64,000 nucleotides of DNA, taken from assembly GCF_003073045.1 (NCBI RefSeq), contig NC_037593.1:11270735-11334734 (forward strand), in the 5' to 3' direction. This document shows positions 24,331 through 36,475 of the stretch, piece after piece (the stretch's first letter is position 1; every line of letters starts with the position of its first letter). The notes below the pieces were generated by a model. It searched no databases. It saw only the letters and a list, made by a program, of their open reading frames with translations, and had not been told where the DNA came from. Position numbers and translations under genes: made by a program. Source of the DNA: Pomacea canaliculata. Lineage: Eukaryota; Mollusca; Gastropoda; Architaenioglossa; Ampullariidae.

Positions 24331-25362
24331 AAACATTTTTAGTCAAAACATAATTATTAATACTGACTTAGAGCAACATACTTTCTTCTCAGTTCTCGAT
24401 ATACACGCTTATAAAGATTACAATGCATAGAAAAAGGCCATTTTGTGACCTCACGTTTGCACCCACACTCCCATCTCTGCCATTGGCTGAAACCCTCGGA
24501 ATATCAATTTCCAGTCGTGACGTCAGTGTTGTTGACCACTTTCTGTGGAGGACATTAGTAAGGGTGTATCACACATGCTGCGAGACAAGAGTGGGGCATG
24601 CTCACCTGATTAAATAAAGGTCGATTATAAATCTTTGTCAACGGAGAGCTTGCGTGCCGGCGCACGTGTGAACGTGAGGTGAAAAACCACGTAACACGTT
24701 GACATTAGAGTCAATCTTCACAAAGTCTTTGTCCTGTGATGGTGCACGGTGAGGCTCTGGTGTTTGTAGGTATTTATCTCACTGTTTGGGGAGTTGTTTT
24801 CCTTACAATTAAATTGTATTTTATAAATTTTCTCTAGACTTCTATTTTTATTACTTACAGGAGAAAATTATTAATTAATGTGCGATGTATAAATACCCAA
24901 AATAACTACTTACTGTGTGCAACATGCAACACAATAGGACAATATCAAAGTTTTCAGACTTGTTTGAAAAAAAAATTAAACACGATCTGTCCGACTGCAG
25001 AACATTTTGTAAAAATAAATGTTTCTTTTTCAAAATACGAACTTCATTCTATAATTCACACGTCACAGAAATAAAACGTATTTTGTTGATGTTTTGGTTC
25101 ATTTTAACACAGTTTATTTGCCAATAATATCACGCAGAAGAAAATATATTGATACTGTTAGTATAAAAGTACGGGGAGGCTGTAAGTTAATGATTCACTT
25201 GAAGAACTCGTTTACATTGTTTCGTCATTGACATCGTAAACTTGGATGAAGATGGCAAAAGTTTTCTAAATGAGTAAGGTCACTGGCATCCCATATGGCA
25301 CTCCAGAGAAATAAAGAACGTTTGGCAGATTCTTGAAATAAATATAGATTGTTTTGTTGCAG

Positions 25363-25420
25363 AGATTTAGTGAGATTCGGCAAAGCTGCTTGTAACAGCA
25401 GACGCATCAAAGGCAGGACG
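25363..25420 (+). promoter_or_regulatory. Gene 3 5' untranslated part of exon 1
   Basis: The sequence TTTTGTTGCAG ends at 25362, giving an acceptor-like junction followed by 58 bases up to the ATG at 25421. The same junction and leader recur in gene 4 (30538-30595) and in a truncated relic (about 29560-29580). Genes 2, 5, 6 and 7 also have an acceptor-like AG 5-55 bases before the ATG. This suggests at least one upstream non-coding exon in every member, which I could not place. Confidence 0.5.
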
Positions 25421-26408
25421 ATGGGTCCTCTCACAGCTTTCATTGCTTGGACGGTGTCATCGTACGCCTGTCATCAGATGGCAAAGTTGTTTCTTACCAA
25501 CGTCGGCATTGTGACCTCTCACGCGACCCCAGTCACCACGGCTGCTGCTTTAACTTTGGTTCAGATATTCTTTTGCTGGTTGCTGACAACAACCACGTGG
25601 GAGACCAAAACCACTGACGTCGACGAAGACAAAACTAACCCTGATGTGACAAATGCGAGACTACGGGCGAACTATCGCGTTGCCCTGGTAATGCACGTGC
25701 TGTCTACGTTTCTGACCAACTGGAGCTTAGCACGAACGGAGGCGGCCTCCACGTTGGCCATCAAACTGATGGAGCCGCTGGTGTCCGCGGTGGCGCAGCG
25801 GGTGTGGCACGGAGAGCCTCTCAGCTACAACGTGTGGGTCAGTCTACCCTTGGTCATCGGCGGCGCCGTCGTCTTCGTGTCTGACGATCCCTTGAGTGTA
25901 CAGCACGCGCTGAGCGCTGGTGTGGTGCTGGCCATGGGCTCCAACGTGCTGCTGGCCGTCAGAAACCTGGCCATCAAGGGACTGCACTCAGCACATTTAA
26001 ACCTAGGCCTGCGTAAGTTCACCCGCCTTGTTGCGTGGCTCTTGGCGACAGTTTTAGTAGTCATCTTGATTGCTGTTTGGTGGCTGCAGATCGCAGACAT
26101 CGTGTCACGTAGGACAAGTCTGGCTGTGACGTCACTGCTGCTGTCGGGGGCGTTTCACGTCACGTACTCGCTGATCAGCACGAGCGTCATCCTGCGCGCG
26201 TTGGACGTGGTCAGTCACGCTATGGCCAACGTCATCAAGCGCATGCTGGTGGTGGCGCTGCTGTACGTCAGCGGGTCACGTAGTGCATCTGTCGTCAACG
26301 CTGCGGGTCTGACGGTGGCGGCTGTGGGGCTGGCTGTGTACGTCAGAGGGAAAGCAGAAGGAAGACCGGAAATGTGTAGCAACAATACCAGCATGAACCG
26401 ACTGAAAG
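25421..26408 (+). CDS. Gene 3, exon 1: TPT/DMT-type transporter half
   Basis: Ten-helix transporter of 329 codons beginning MGPLTAFIAWTVSSYACHQ. The frame is open upstream to 25349, but the ATG at 25421 matches the start in genes 4 and 5. Substrate-site motifs RNLAIKG and NVIKRM are conserved. The TM7 region (FTRLVAWLLATVLVV) is private to this copy, while flanking helices are nearly identical to genes 2, 4 and 5. The exon ends in phase 1 at AAAG|GTCTTT (26408/26409). This donor has the obligatory GT but poor +3 to +6 positions. If the intron is retained, the frame continues 25 codons to 26485 with a hydrophobic tail, which could yield a transporter-only protein. Confidence 0.82.
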
Positions 26409-26752
26409 GTCTTTTATTTCTTTGTCTCTCTATGTCTTTCCTTCTCTTTCAAACACACACACTAGCTGCATTTTACGTTACTTGATATGATAACATTATT
26501 GGTTATGTCAACGCAGTTTTTTGTATAGATACAGATATTTTAAAAATACAAACGTAAATCTACTTTCTTTACAGCATGAAATAATTGCTTGATTGGAAGT
26601 CCAATAATGATTGCTTGAACGTAATGGACGTAAGTTATCTTTTACCTCAATATAGAATAAGAAGATTGAGATGACAAATATTTACACGGAGCCTTAACAT
26701 GTGCATTTCAAGTACCAATATTGTGACAAGGTAAATGTCTTACCTGTTTCAG

Positions 26753-28089
26753 ACCTGACGTGTTTCCATCTACCTAAAAGGTGGTTTTTAGTGGCTTCCT
26801 TGCTGATAACTGCGACGTTTTCACTTTTATTGTACAACGCTGATGTCGACCTACGTAAACAAATTCAAACAGTTAGTTGTGAACTCAAAGATCGATTTGT
26901 TGGTAATAATAACTTCTTACGTGATCCTCAGCATATAGCTTTAAAGGACACTTCTATACAAAATGAAACATTATCTCCCTTTGGTCTTCGGTGGCCACCA
27001 GTTCCACAGAATACATCGCTACTACAGGAATGGGGTGAGTTCTTATCCATGGATTACACCCGCCATCCCTTCGACACGGATCGCCTGGCTCCTACCCTGC
27101 ACACCAACGACGAGGTGGTGTGGGAGCTGCAGCGCCTGCACGTGCGGGTTCTGACGTCACTGCTAGCGGGTCGACGTCACGCCATGCTGATGGACTTCGC
27201 CACTTACGAGAACAAAGGCGACCCCGCCATCGCGGCGGGACAGGTGGCCTTGTTGAAGCGGTTCAACGTGACTATAGTCTTCAGCTGTTCTACTGGACTC
27301 TGTAACGACGACAACCTTACAAAAGCAAGGGAGATAAGCAAAACATACAACTCAACATCGCTTATTATTCTTTTGCAAGGTGGCGGTAACCTGGTAGGCT
27401 ACGCAGACATAGACTTCACCAGGGAAAAAATCTTGAATCTTTTCCCAGATTTTCCAACTATCTTGTTTTCTCAAAGCATCTGGCTTAACAATGGAAATCA
27501 AGCTCATCTCAATAAGTGTCGTGAGATTTACTCCCAGAGGGAGAACCTGACCATCTTCTTGCGGGACCGACAGTCGCTGGGTCTGGCGCAGAAACATTTT
27601 CCAGGGACGAAACTCATGTTGATGCCCGACATGGCGTTTGGCCTGGGGCGTGTCCCGCGCACCATGCCGCCTACACACGACATTTTGTGGATTAAGAGAA
27701 GTGATAGCGAGTCTTCAGGGTATAAAGTACCCGAGATACCTACTAACCTCAGTGTTTATGTCGGCGACTGGCGAGAATGGAAGACAAACCAGGGCAACAC
27801 GCCCATGGAAACATCATTTCTGATAGCCTTTAACGGGTTGTCGTTCTTGCAGCGTGGGCGCGTGGTGATCACTGACCGACTACACGGCCACATCCTGTCC
27901 GTGCTGCTGGGAATCCCTCACGTGCTCATCGACAACCCTCCCTACTTCAAACTCTCCTCCTTCCGTCGCACGTGGACGGCGGGGTTATCCAACACGGTGC
28001 TGGTCACCACAGGGGAGGAGGCTCTGGACCAGGCACAAAAACTGCTGAAGAAGTACAATAATTATCTTCCTTCCGTCGTGCCTTCTTAG
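26753..28089 (+). CDS. Gene 3, exon 2: membrane-anchored pyruvyltransferase half
   Basis: Begins after a strong acceptor (ACCTGTTTCAG, 26742-26752). The split codon G|AC gives Asp, and the fusion is 774 residues long after removal of a 344-base intron. The anchor helix is WFLVASLLITATFSLLLY, followed by a longer stalk than in gene 1 with one sequon (NETL). The enzyme domain has ENKGDPAIAAG, QGGGNLVGY, LRDRQSLG, MPDMAFGLG and DRLHGH. A 'start' at 26701 would be a GTG inside the intron, so there is no real initiator ahead of the helix. The 3' flank to about 28700 is shared with gene 4, showing that these two are sister duplicates. Confidence 0.85.
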
Positions 28090-28964
28090 CAGCTGAGCTT
28101 AGTATTTATGTGATATATATATTGTAGTCTACAGCAGAACCCACATGTTACTGGTTTTGCTGAATATGGCAGAATTAGACAAAATAAGTACAGTTAATTC
28201 AAAATTCTAAAACATTATGCATCTTAAGGTATCATGAAACGATGTTAATCCTGAACTCTCTGAACCGAGACCAGTTTCCACCTCGGTGCAAACATTTGTC
28301 CTTGATAGCCACGGCATGAATGTAATGTGTTTTTTTTATACAAAATGCCTATGAACATTTTAATCGGTTAACGGGAGCTGTTTGCATTTTAAGGTGTAAA
28401 GAAAAGAGAAACTTTGTTATATAGACCCATAAAACCCCCTTACACTTACGATTTTATGTATCCCATCCTAAATTTGTATTTACCTATTATCATGTTTTAT
28501 TGTGTAACGAAGGCAACATCCAAATATCATGTACTGATCTCTCTGTACTTTTGTCATTTGCGATTTCAACATAACGATTGAAAATGATCAACAATAGGTT
28601 TTAAACATCTGGATTCGCTTTTGCAAATTTATTCCTTACATTTAGCTTCAGTGAAAAATCATCATATTTACAAAATAATCGCAAAAGACACGAAAGTTAT
28701 TAGCGTTACAAGATCATTGAAAGAAAGGACAAGCACACCTGAAGCTAAGTGTGTCTGAATGGAGAAAAATGTATTTAACTTATACGAGGTTCGTAATAAA
28801 AGTAAACATTTTGATAACATTTTTGGCGGGCGTTTGGGAAGTAAACATTGTTATTGACGGTCTGTGTTCAGCTTCGGTTGATGGTTGATGTCCATTGTAA
28901 CGGTTTTCTTTCTCGCTCTTGTATCTGTATTAAACAGTGTTGTACAACGGTGTGTTTTTCTGGA

Positions 28965-29453
28965 TTGAACTCTTGGTCTCACTAACGAAGTGACATTTTT
29001 ATATTCATTTAAGGAATCGGTTGTTTAGTTTTGGGATTGCTATAATCAAACAAAATCTTTTTGATGTCGTTAGCCAATAGAGGATGGTCGCTTATCCCAG
29101 AAATCGGACGAAACACAAATAGTGGCTTGCTCTCTTCAAAGGGTTTTAACGATAGATGTCATAGTATAACTTGTTGATGCTGTCCACACAATTGCCATTT
29201 TGACATTGACATTAATTTTATTCATTAACCCCTTGAGGACAAGTGAAAGTCAAGAATGAAGCTTTAGAGATGATGGTGCACTGGACTCGCCAATGAAGTT
29301 GTTCTGTCTGCCTTAAGATATGTCAACACAGGAAGATTACATGATCCCCTGCGCCACCTGGCTTACCTGAATTTACTTTGTACTCTTGTGATTTTTTTTT
29401 AGTCTATTAGCGGAAGATCGACTTGTCGACTTTGTTTTTTAAGGGAGGTCTCA
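28965..29453. repeat. Repeat X, copy 2
   Basis: Near-identical to 22423-22915, with a few insertions that break the open frame present in copy 1. It is fused directly to the transporter-gene 5' flank relic at 29457, a junction not present at copy 1. Confidence 0.7.
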
Positions 29454-29456
29454 AAG

Positions 29457-29580
29457 GTTTTCTTAACGAATCAGGTCACAGGCATCCCATATGCCACTCG
29501 AGAGAAATTAAGAACGTTTGGCAGATTCTTAAAAGAGATATGGCTTGTTTTGTTGCAGAGATTTAGTGAGATTCGGCAAA
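29457..29580 (+). pseudogene. Relic of a fusion-gene 5' end
   Basis: About 124 bases align with 25258-25381 upstream of gene 3 and with the matching stretch before gene 4. They include 'ggcatcccatatg', 'gaacgtttggcagattctt' and the acceptor TTTTGTTGCAG followed by AGATTTAGTGAG. Similarity stops abruptly at 29580, before the start codon. This is the 5' tip of a lost or truncated extra family member between genes 3 and 4. Confidence 0.75.
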
Positions 29581-29984
29581 ACTAATAGTTCCCTAAGTTA
29601 ATAGTTCCCTCTTTAAAAGAATAATCCTCCACCCCACTACCTCTAAGATCGCTGTGTATATAGTAGTGGGTCTTCATGAAATGGTTGACATAAAATTGTT
29701 CGTATTAGGGAAAGAATAAACAAATAACAAAACAAAATACATGAAAAAATTAGCTGTACCTAGATTGTAACTTAGTCGATCATGTGAAACAAATGGTTGC
29801 TTGTAACCACTAGATTATATGGTTTCACTTGTCAATCACCAGGTTTACCTGAAAGGCTTGACAGAAAATTGATCATATTAGAAAAAGACAACATCCCAAA
29901 GGAAAAAACACACAAAAAAAAACACCCAATGCAAGTCTTGAACACACCAACTTGTCAATATTTAGTCGTCGTTCTTAACCACTA

Positions 29985-30275
29985 GGCTACAGAGGAGTAG
30001 CTCACGGAGCTGTCTGATCTAACCTACTTGTAGTTAAACATCGTCTGTGTTGTGTTGGGCTCTCATTTATTTTACCTTTACCTGTCATCAGTTTTAGGCC
30101 TGGAAGTATTTTGACTGTCGCAATTAACTTTATGCCGCCCTTCATAGTGTTTAAAAGTTGTATAATTAACAGCAGAACAAGTTTCACAGCTGGCAAAGGG
30201 TGAAGCGGAGCGTTGGCTTACAACGGAAGTGTGCAAGGTCGCTGACGTCACGCTTCCGAAGACTTCCGAAGTTTT
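29985..30275 (+). promoter_or_regulatory. Promoter-like block upstream of gene 4 with CRE
   Basis: About 290 bases are conserved with 35255-35545 upstream of gene 5. The best-kept part includes a perfect palindromic CRE TGACGTCA (30243-30250), a preceding ETS-like CGGAAGTG and repeated CTTCCGAAG words. Conservation of this block ahead of two genes whose other spacer sequence differs argues for regulatory use. The transcription start and first exon are not established. Confidence 0.45.
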
Positions 30276-30595
30276 TCCCTTCAGTGAGACGCTTAGCAAA
30301 ACAAAAAATCCGCTGCCGGCTGAGCTCGAGCTTTAGTTCTGAGGGGAGGAGGGGGATGCTACGTCATTATTATCTGACGCAATTTTGTTTTTGTCGCAAC
30401 AATTGACATCATACGCTTGGCAGAAGATGGCAAAGATTTTATGAAGGAGTAACGTCACTGTCATACCACATGGCACTGCAGAGAAATAAAGAGCGTTTGG
30501 CGGATTCTTGAAATAAATATAGATTGTTTTGTTGCAGAGATTTAGTGAGATTCGGCAAAGCTGCTTGTCACAGCAGACGCATCAAAGGCAGGACG

Positions 30596-31583
30596 ATGGG
30601 TCCTCTCACAGCTTTCATTGCTTGGACGGTGTCATCGTACGCCTGTCATCAGATGGCTAAGTTGTTTCTTACCAACGTCGGCATTGTGGCCTCTCACGTG
30701 ACCCCAGTCACCACGGCTGCTGCTTTAACGTTGGTTCAGATATTCTTTTGCTGGCTGTTGACAACAACCACGTGGGAGACCAAAACCACTGACGTCGACG
30801 AAGACAAAACTAACCTTGACTTGACAAATGCGAGATTACGGGCCAACTATCGAGTTGCCCTGGTAATGCACGTGCTGTCGACGTTTCTGACCAACTGGAG
30901 CTTAGCACGAACGGAGGCGGCCTCCACGTTGGCCATCAAACTGATGGAGCCGCTGGTGTCCGCGTTGGCGCAGCGGGTGTGGCACGGAGAGCCTCTCAGC
31001 TACAGCGTGTGGGTCAGCCTACCCTTGGTCATCGGCGGCGCCGTCGTCTTCGTGTCTGACGATCCCTTGAGCGTACAGCACGCGCTGAGCGCAGGTGTGG
31101 TGCTGGCCATGGGCTCCAACGTGCTGCTGGCCGTCAGAAACCTGGCCATCAAGGGACTGCACTCTGGACAACTAAACCTTGGCCCTCGCCGTTTCAGCTG
31201 GTCTGTTGGTGGTGTCCTAGTGGGAATGTCAGTACTAGTGCTGACTGCTGTTTGGTGGCTTGAGATCGTGGACATCGTGTCACGGAGGTCAACTCTGGCT
31301 GTGACGTCACTGCTGTTATCGGGGGCGTTTCACGTCACGTACTCGCTGATCAGCACGAGCGTCATCCTGCGAGCGTTGGACGTGGTCAGTCACGCCATGG
31401 CCAACGTCATCAAGCGCGTGCTGGTGGTGGCGCTGCTGTACGTCAGCGGGTCACGTAGTGCATCTGGCGTCAACGCTGTGGGTCTGACGGTGGCAGCTGT
31501 GGGGCTGGCTGTGTACGTCAGAGGGAAAGCAGAAGGCAGACGGAAAATGTGTAGCAAAAATACCAGCATGAACCGCCTGAAAG
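30596..31583 (+). CDS. Gene 4, exon 1: TPT/DMT-type transporter half
   Basis: 329-codon ten-helix transporter. The N-terminal half is nearly identical to gene 3, including the second loop TTTTWETKTTDVDEDKTN. From TM6 onward (FSWSVGGVLVGMSVLVLTAVWWLEIVDI) it switches to the gene 2 sequence, so it is a clear recombinant. RNLAIKG and NVIKRV are intact. The ATG at 30596 follows the acceptor at 30536-30537 by 58 bases. The phase-1 donor is AAAG|GTCTTT (31583/31584), weak as in gene 3. Read-through would end at 31705. Confidence 0.82.
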
Positions 31584-31912
31584 GTCTTTTATTTCTTTGT
31601 CTCAATATCTCTTTCACTCAAACAAGCTCACTTTGCATTATTTATTATGATAATTATTTCACTGCTATTATATCTATATATAGATACCTAAAAAAGCAAA
31701 AATAAATGTACTCTCCTTACAACATGAAATAATTGGGTGATTGGTAGTCTAATAAAAATTGCTTAAACATTGTGGACATAAGTTATCTTTAACTTATAAG
31801 TTATAATGCGCATAACATATGCAAATTGAGATGACTATTGTTTACCAGGACCACTGACATGCGCATTTCAAGTACAAATATTGGGAAAATGTAAATGTCT
31901 TACCTGTTTCAG

Positions 31913-33240
31913 AGGTGACGTGTTTCCATCTACCTAAAAGTCGGTTTTTTGTGCTGATAACTGCGATGCTTTCACTGCTATGGTACAGCGCTGATGTCAA
32001 CCTAAGCAAACAAATACGAACAGTTAGTTGTGAACTCAAAGATCGATTTGTTTGTAATAATCACTTCTCACGTGATCCTCAGCATACAGCTGTAAAGGAC
32101 ACTTCTACACAAAATGAAACATTATCTCCCTTTGGTCTTCGGTGGCCACCAGTTCCACAGAATACATCGCTACTACAGGAATGGGGTGAGTTCTTATCTA
32201 TGGATTACATCCGCCATCCCTTCGACACGAACCGTCTGGCTTCTACTCTGCACACCAACGACGAGGTGGTGTGGGAGCTGCAGCGTCTGCACGTGCAGGT
32301 TCTGACGTCACTGCTAGCGGGTCGACGTCACGCCATGCTGATGGACTTCGCCACTTACGAGAACAAAGGCGACCCCGCAATCACGGCGGGACAGGTGGCC
32401 ATCCTGAAGCGGCTCAACGTGACTATAGTCTTCAGCTGTTCTACTGGACTCTGTAACAAAAAGAACCTTACAAAAGCAAGGGAGATAAGCAAAGGTTACA
32501 ACTCAACATCGCTTATTATTCTTTTGCAAGGTGGCGGTAACCTGGTAGGCTACCCAATCACAGACTTTAGTAGGAAAAAAATACTGAATCTTTTTCCAGA
32601 TTTTCCAACTATTTTGTTTTCTCAAAGCATCTGGTTACACAATAGAACTCGATCACATCTGAATAAGTGTCGTGAGATTTACTCCCACAGGGAGAACCTG
32701 ACCATCTTCTTACGGGACAGACAGTCGCTGGGTCTGGCGCAGAAACATTTTCCAGGGACGAAACTCATGCTGATGCCCGACATGGCGTTTGGCCTGGGCC
32801 GTGTCCCGCGCACTATGCCGCCTACACACGACATCTTGTGGATTAAAAGAGCAGATGGTGAGTCATCCCGGTATAAAGTACCCGAGATACCTACTAACCT
32901 CAGTGTTTATGTGGGTGACTGGTTGAAATGGACGACAAACAAGGGGAAAACACCAATGGAGACTTCGTTTCTGATAGCCTTTAACGGGTTGTCGTTCTTA
33001 CAACGTGGGCGCGTGGTGATCACTGACCGACTACACGGCCACATCCTGTCCGTGCTGCTGGGAATCCCTCACGTGCTCATCGACAACCCTCCCTACTTCA
33101 AACTCTCCTCCTTCCGTCGGTCGTGGACGGCGGGGTTATCCAACACGGTGCTGGTCACCACAGGGGAGGAGGCTCTGGACCAGGCACAAAAGCTCCTGAA
33201 GAAGTACAATAATTATCTTCCTTCAATCGTTCCTTCTTAG
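31913..33240 (+). CDS. Gene 4, exon 2: membrane-anchored pyruvyltransferase half
   Basis: The acceptor ACCTGTTTCAG ends at 31912 and the split codon G|AG gives Glu. The intron is 329 bases and the fusion 771 residues. The anchor helix is about FFVLITAMLSLLWY and the stalk resembles gene 3. The enzyme motifs are all present: ENKGDPAI, QGGGNLVGY, RDRQSLG, MPDMAFG and DRLHGH. Private changes cluster in the variable segments (GYPITDFSRKK and DWLKWTTNKGKTPMETS). The apparent start at 31915 is a GTG, not an ATG. The stop is TAG at 33238-33240. Confidence 0.85.
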
Positions 33241-35254
33241 CAGCTGAGCATAGTATTTATGTGATTAATATTTAAAAATCCTTTCTTGTAGTCTTCAGCA
33301 GAACACGCGTGTTACTGGTTTTACTGTATATAGCAGATTTAGAGAAAATATGTAAATGTTACTCAAAATTCTGTAAAATGATGCATCTTAAGGTATCATG
33401 AAACGATGGTAAATCCTGAACTCTATGTTGTCTACCTCGGTGCAAACACTTGTCTTTGATAGCTACTGCATAAATGTCATGTCTCTCTTTTATACAAAAT
33501 GACAATCAACATTTTAATCTGTTAACTGTAGCTGTTTGCATTTTAAGATGTAAATAAAATAGAAACTTTGGAAATTAGACCCACAAAAGCCAAATTTGTA
33601 CTTACATAATTATTATTATGTTTAATTGATGTCCATTGTGTAAAGAGGGCAACAACCAAATATCATGTACTGATCTCTCTGTACTTTTGTCATTTGCGAT
33701 TTCAACGTAACGTTGAACATGATCAACAATAGGTTTTAAACATCTGGATTCGCTTTTGCAAATTTATTCCTTACATTTAGCTTCAGCTGCAAAATCATCC
33801 TATTTCCAAAACAATCGCAAAAGACACAAAATTTGTTTGAAAGCGATGTTGAAGGACGACGTGGTAGAGAACTGAGGATCGCCATTGCATGCTATGAGGA
33901 CTGTCTGTCATCTCGAAGACTGCATGTTGACTTTCTGTTCTCGCTATCTCTCTGATTTGTTTGTGTGTGTGGTTTCATGCTTTTTAGGGTGAAAATATAA
34001 ATAATTTCCTAAGTAGGTCCGGTAATTAGCATCTTCGCAAAGTTATCCCAGCATTTAGAGACATTAAGGTAAAAAAGAGAGGTTACCTGGACGTTATGTT
34101 TCAATAACTCAAAACTGTTCTGAAGAAACAAAGTTAAAAAAAATTTTCTTTGAAAGATCGCTTCATGTCATTTATATGCGTTGCACAGGCGCGGACGAAA
34201 ATTTGTACTGACGAAGCGACATTTTCTAACCCTTTTCTACATAATAGTTTAATACCTAAGTACAACTGTATTTCTAAATAACACGCAGCCTCTTGCGTGA
34301 TGTACAAATGTTACAGTGTTGCACTTAGTTGTGCCCAATAATATATTAAACAGACAGTGGAAGTATAATCCTTATCAAAAGAATGACCTTTTTGTTAAGT
34401 TTTGTAAAGTGTCCCTGCTTTTGTGTCGCAGTATGAATGTCTAACAATAAGATGAAGAAATGGGAAGTGTTGCAGGGTCGAAAGCTCTTTTATGTTTATC
34501 AAGACTACTGATTAAAGGTCAACATTAATATTTGATACACCGACATTATTTTCTTTGTTATTTTAATCTAGGAGGTGGAAAATCTCTCAACTACAGTGAG
34601 TTTATCTCTTCTGAATTCAGACTAAGGCTCTAAGAAACGTGCCATAAATTCCATTTAAATCTTTCTTGATTTTTGCACAATGTTGTTTTGAACACATTCA
34701 CATCAGGCGCTGTGTTATTAGGACGATAGTGCACTTGAAATGGGTGGCGAAGAAAAATTGGATGTTTTTTCATCTATTACTGATATTGATGTGTCTAATC
34801 CCCGTGACATAAATATGCACAAGACGGCAAATCGTTCTTTCTCTGCATGTGGCAACTGTTTACAGCGTTGGCTGCCTTGCCGTGATATAGCCTTCGATTA
34901 TTTTTACAACTTTAAATCTTTTCATCTGGCACACCAATACTTAGAACCACTGGAAAGTCGAATTATTATAAAATATAAAAGGTTATATTTATCTCACACG
35001 CTAGCTAGGTGACTTAGCTTCAATATAACAATATAATGTCTGGAGCAAGTGGTCGCTCTTTCGATGCTGAAGCTAGAATCACAACATATCTCAAAAGAGC
35101 TTTTTCCCAGTCTTTAATATCTATTCTTATGCGGAAAAATGATCATAAACCTTTGATTCGAACTTTGCAAGCAGGGCAAAGCAAAATAAACACGATCGCG
35201 ACCCCAAGTTTCGAACACACCTACTTTCAAACATCAAGCCTCACACCTAACCAC

Positions 35255-35545
35255 TAGACTACAGAGGCGAAGCTTACGAAGCTACTTGTAGAAACATCGT
35301 CTCGCTTGTGTTGTTGGGCCCTCATTGATTTTACCTTGACCTGTCATCAGTTTAAGGCCTTGAGCTATTTTGCCTGTCATAATTCACTTTATGTCACCCT
35401 TCACAGTATTTAAAAGTTGTAGAATTAGCCCCCAGAACAAGTTTCATAGCTTTCAAAGAGTGAAGCGGAGGTTGGCTTAGAAGGGAAGTGTGCAAGGGCG
35501 CTGACGTCACGCTTCCGAAGGCTTCCGAAGCTGCTTCATCGTTCA
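35255..35545 (+). promoter_or_regulatory. Promoter-like block upstream of gene 5 with CRE
   Basis: Counterpart of 29985-30275. The palindromic CRE TGACGTCA lies at 35512-35519, between GAAGTGTGCAAGG and CTTCCGAAG words that are conserved in the gene 4 copy. It sits 2.4 kb before the first coding exon of gene 5, against 0.3 kb for gene 4, so a leader intron would be needed for it to serve gene 5. Confidence 0.45.
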
Positions 35546-36159
35546 GGAATAAAAGATACGCGCCCCGGGAATCCATTTATTGAGTCCCGTGGCCACGACT
35601 TTCATCCTGCTTTCTATGAACCTTGTGAAGACACGTGGAAGGCATAGAGATCCTTTAAGTGTGAGTGACATCTGGCAACCCGCGGTTTAGCCAAGTGGGA
35701 ATTAGGATTATATTTCTTAGGATTCCATGAATCAATAATAAGGCTTTATAGACTAGAAAATTTATAGCGTTGTGCTCAATTCAAGTTTTATTAATGTTGG
35801 TCCACGTGGAGCAAAGTACACGAATCAGAAGTGATAGGCGAAATATATATAGATATATAAAGTCGATGAGAATCGGACAAAAGGTGTGGATTTCCAAAGA
35901 GTTTAATCACAATCCAAACAACACTAATACGCACGCGCATACACATCCCGACATCTTATTGTGTGCGTTCTGCTTCTCATACATCCCTGCCCTCTGCCTA
36001 CATCGACGTGCATTACATGTAATCTTCTCACCTGGTAAGTAATTGATACCTTTAGAAGGGCTGCAATGATTACAATGTTTCAAGGAAATTCCAGCTACAC
36101 ACTGTAATGATAATATAAGAAGTATCTTAGTTTCGTGTCTATGTTTTCATATTTATCTT

Positions 36160-36475
36160 GGTATGAAGGCATTCCTAAGTGTCTTCTTGACAAGACTTCG
36201 AAAGATCCAGAATACTGCCACTTGCGTCATCTTCCATCATTTGCTCTATTCACTGGATGCCTGTTGTGGACCGCATACTCTACACCTTTCCACTCTGACT
36301 TACTCTGACAGTTCTGGCCCTAGTCCTCGGCACTTCTACAAACTCACTCCCTTTTCTGTGAATATGGGTGCATAGTTGTTGGTGATTTAGTTTATAATTT
36401 CTGTAAAGCAATGAGAAAATCCTTGGAAAAGCGCTATATAAATGTTCATCATCATCAAATATCATCATCCATAAT
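36160..36475 (+). mobile_element. L2-type LINE 3' end
   Basis: The frame from 36163 reads RLRKIQNTATCVIF and later HSLDACCG, then PSPRHFYKLTPFSV, a degraded C-terminus of an L2/CR1-like reverse-transcriptase protein. It is followed by a 3' untranslated part with 'ggaaaagcgctatataaatg' and a TCATCATCA-type tail, which is characteristic of these elements. 5'-truncated and old. Confidence 0.65.

Larger units (their letters stand above)
16829..25362. other. Spacer between genes 2 and 3
   Basis: No host gene is recognised outside the mobile fragments listed separately (17383-18600, 17950-18158, 20157-20705, 22423-22915, 23535-24330). AC repeats occur at about 19706-19727 and 21491-21532. T-runs occur near 19900 and 20030. 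The last ~110 bases (25255-25362) are shared with gene 4 (30425-30537) and with the relic at 29457, so they are gene-family flank, ending at GTTGCAG just before the gene 3 coding exon. Confidence 0.5.
28090..30537. other. Spacer between genes 3 and 4
   Basis: 28090-28700 is 3' flank homologous to 33241-33820 downstream of gene 4. Then come repeat X copy 2 (28965-29453), a relic of the gene-family 5' end (29457-29580), unassigned AT-rich sequence, and a promoter-like block (29985-30275) shared with gene 5. Confidence 0.6.

Noticed and set aside
34560-34600. GGGKSL-like reading near 34570 (again near 36735) as a RecQ helicase exon
   Set aside because: Only a few codons match; the second copy hits a stop at once and no further helicase motifs are nearby.
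34740-35012. 90-codon ATG frame starting MGGEEKLDVFSS
   Set aside because: No recognisable domain, no splice context and no second copy to compare; probably chance in AT-rich sequence.
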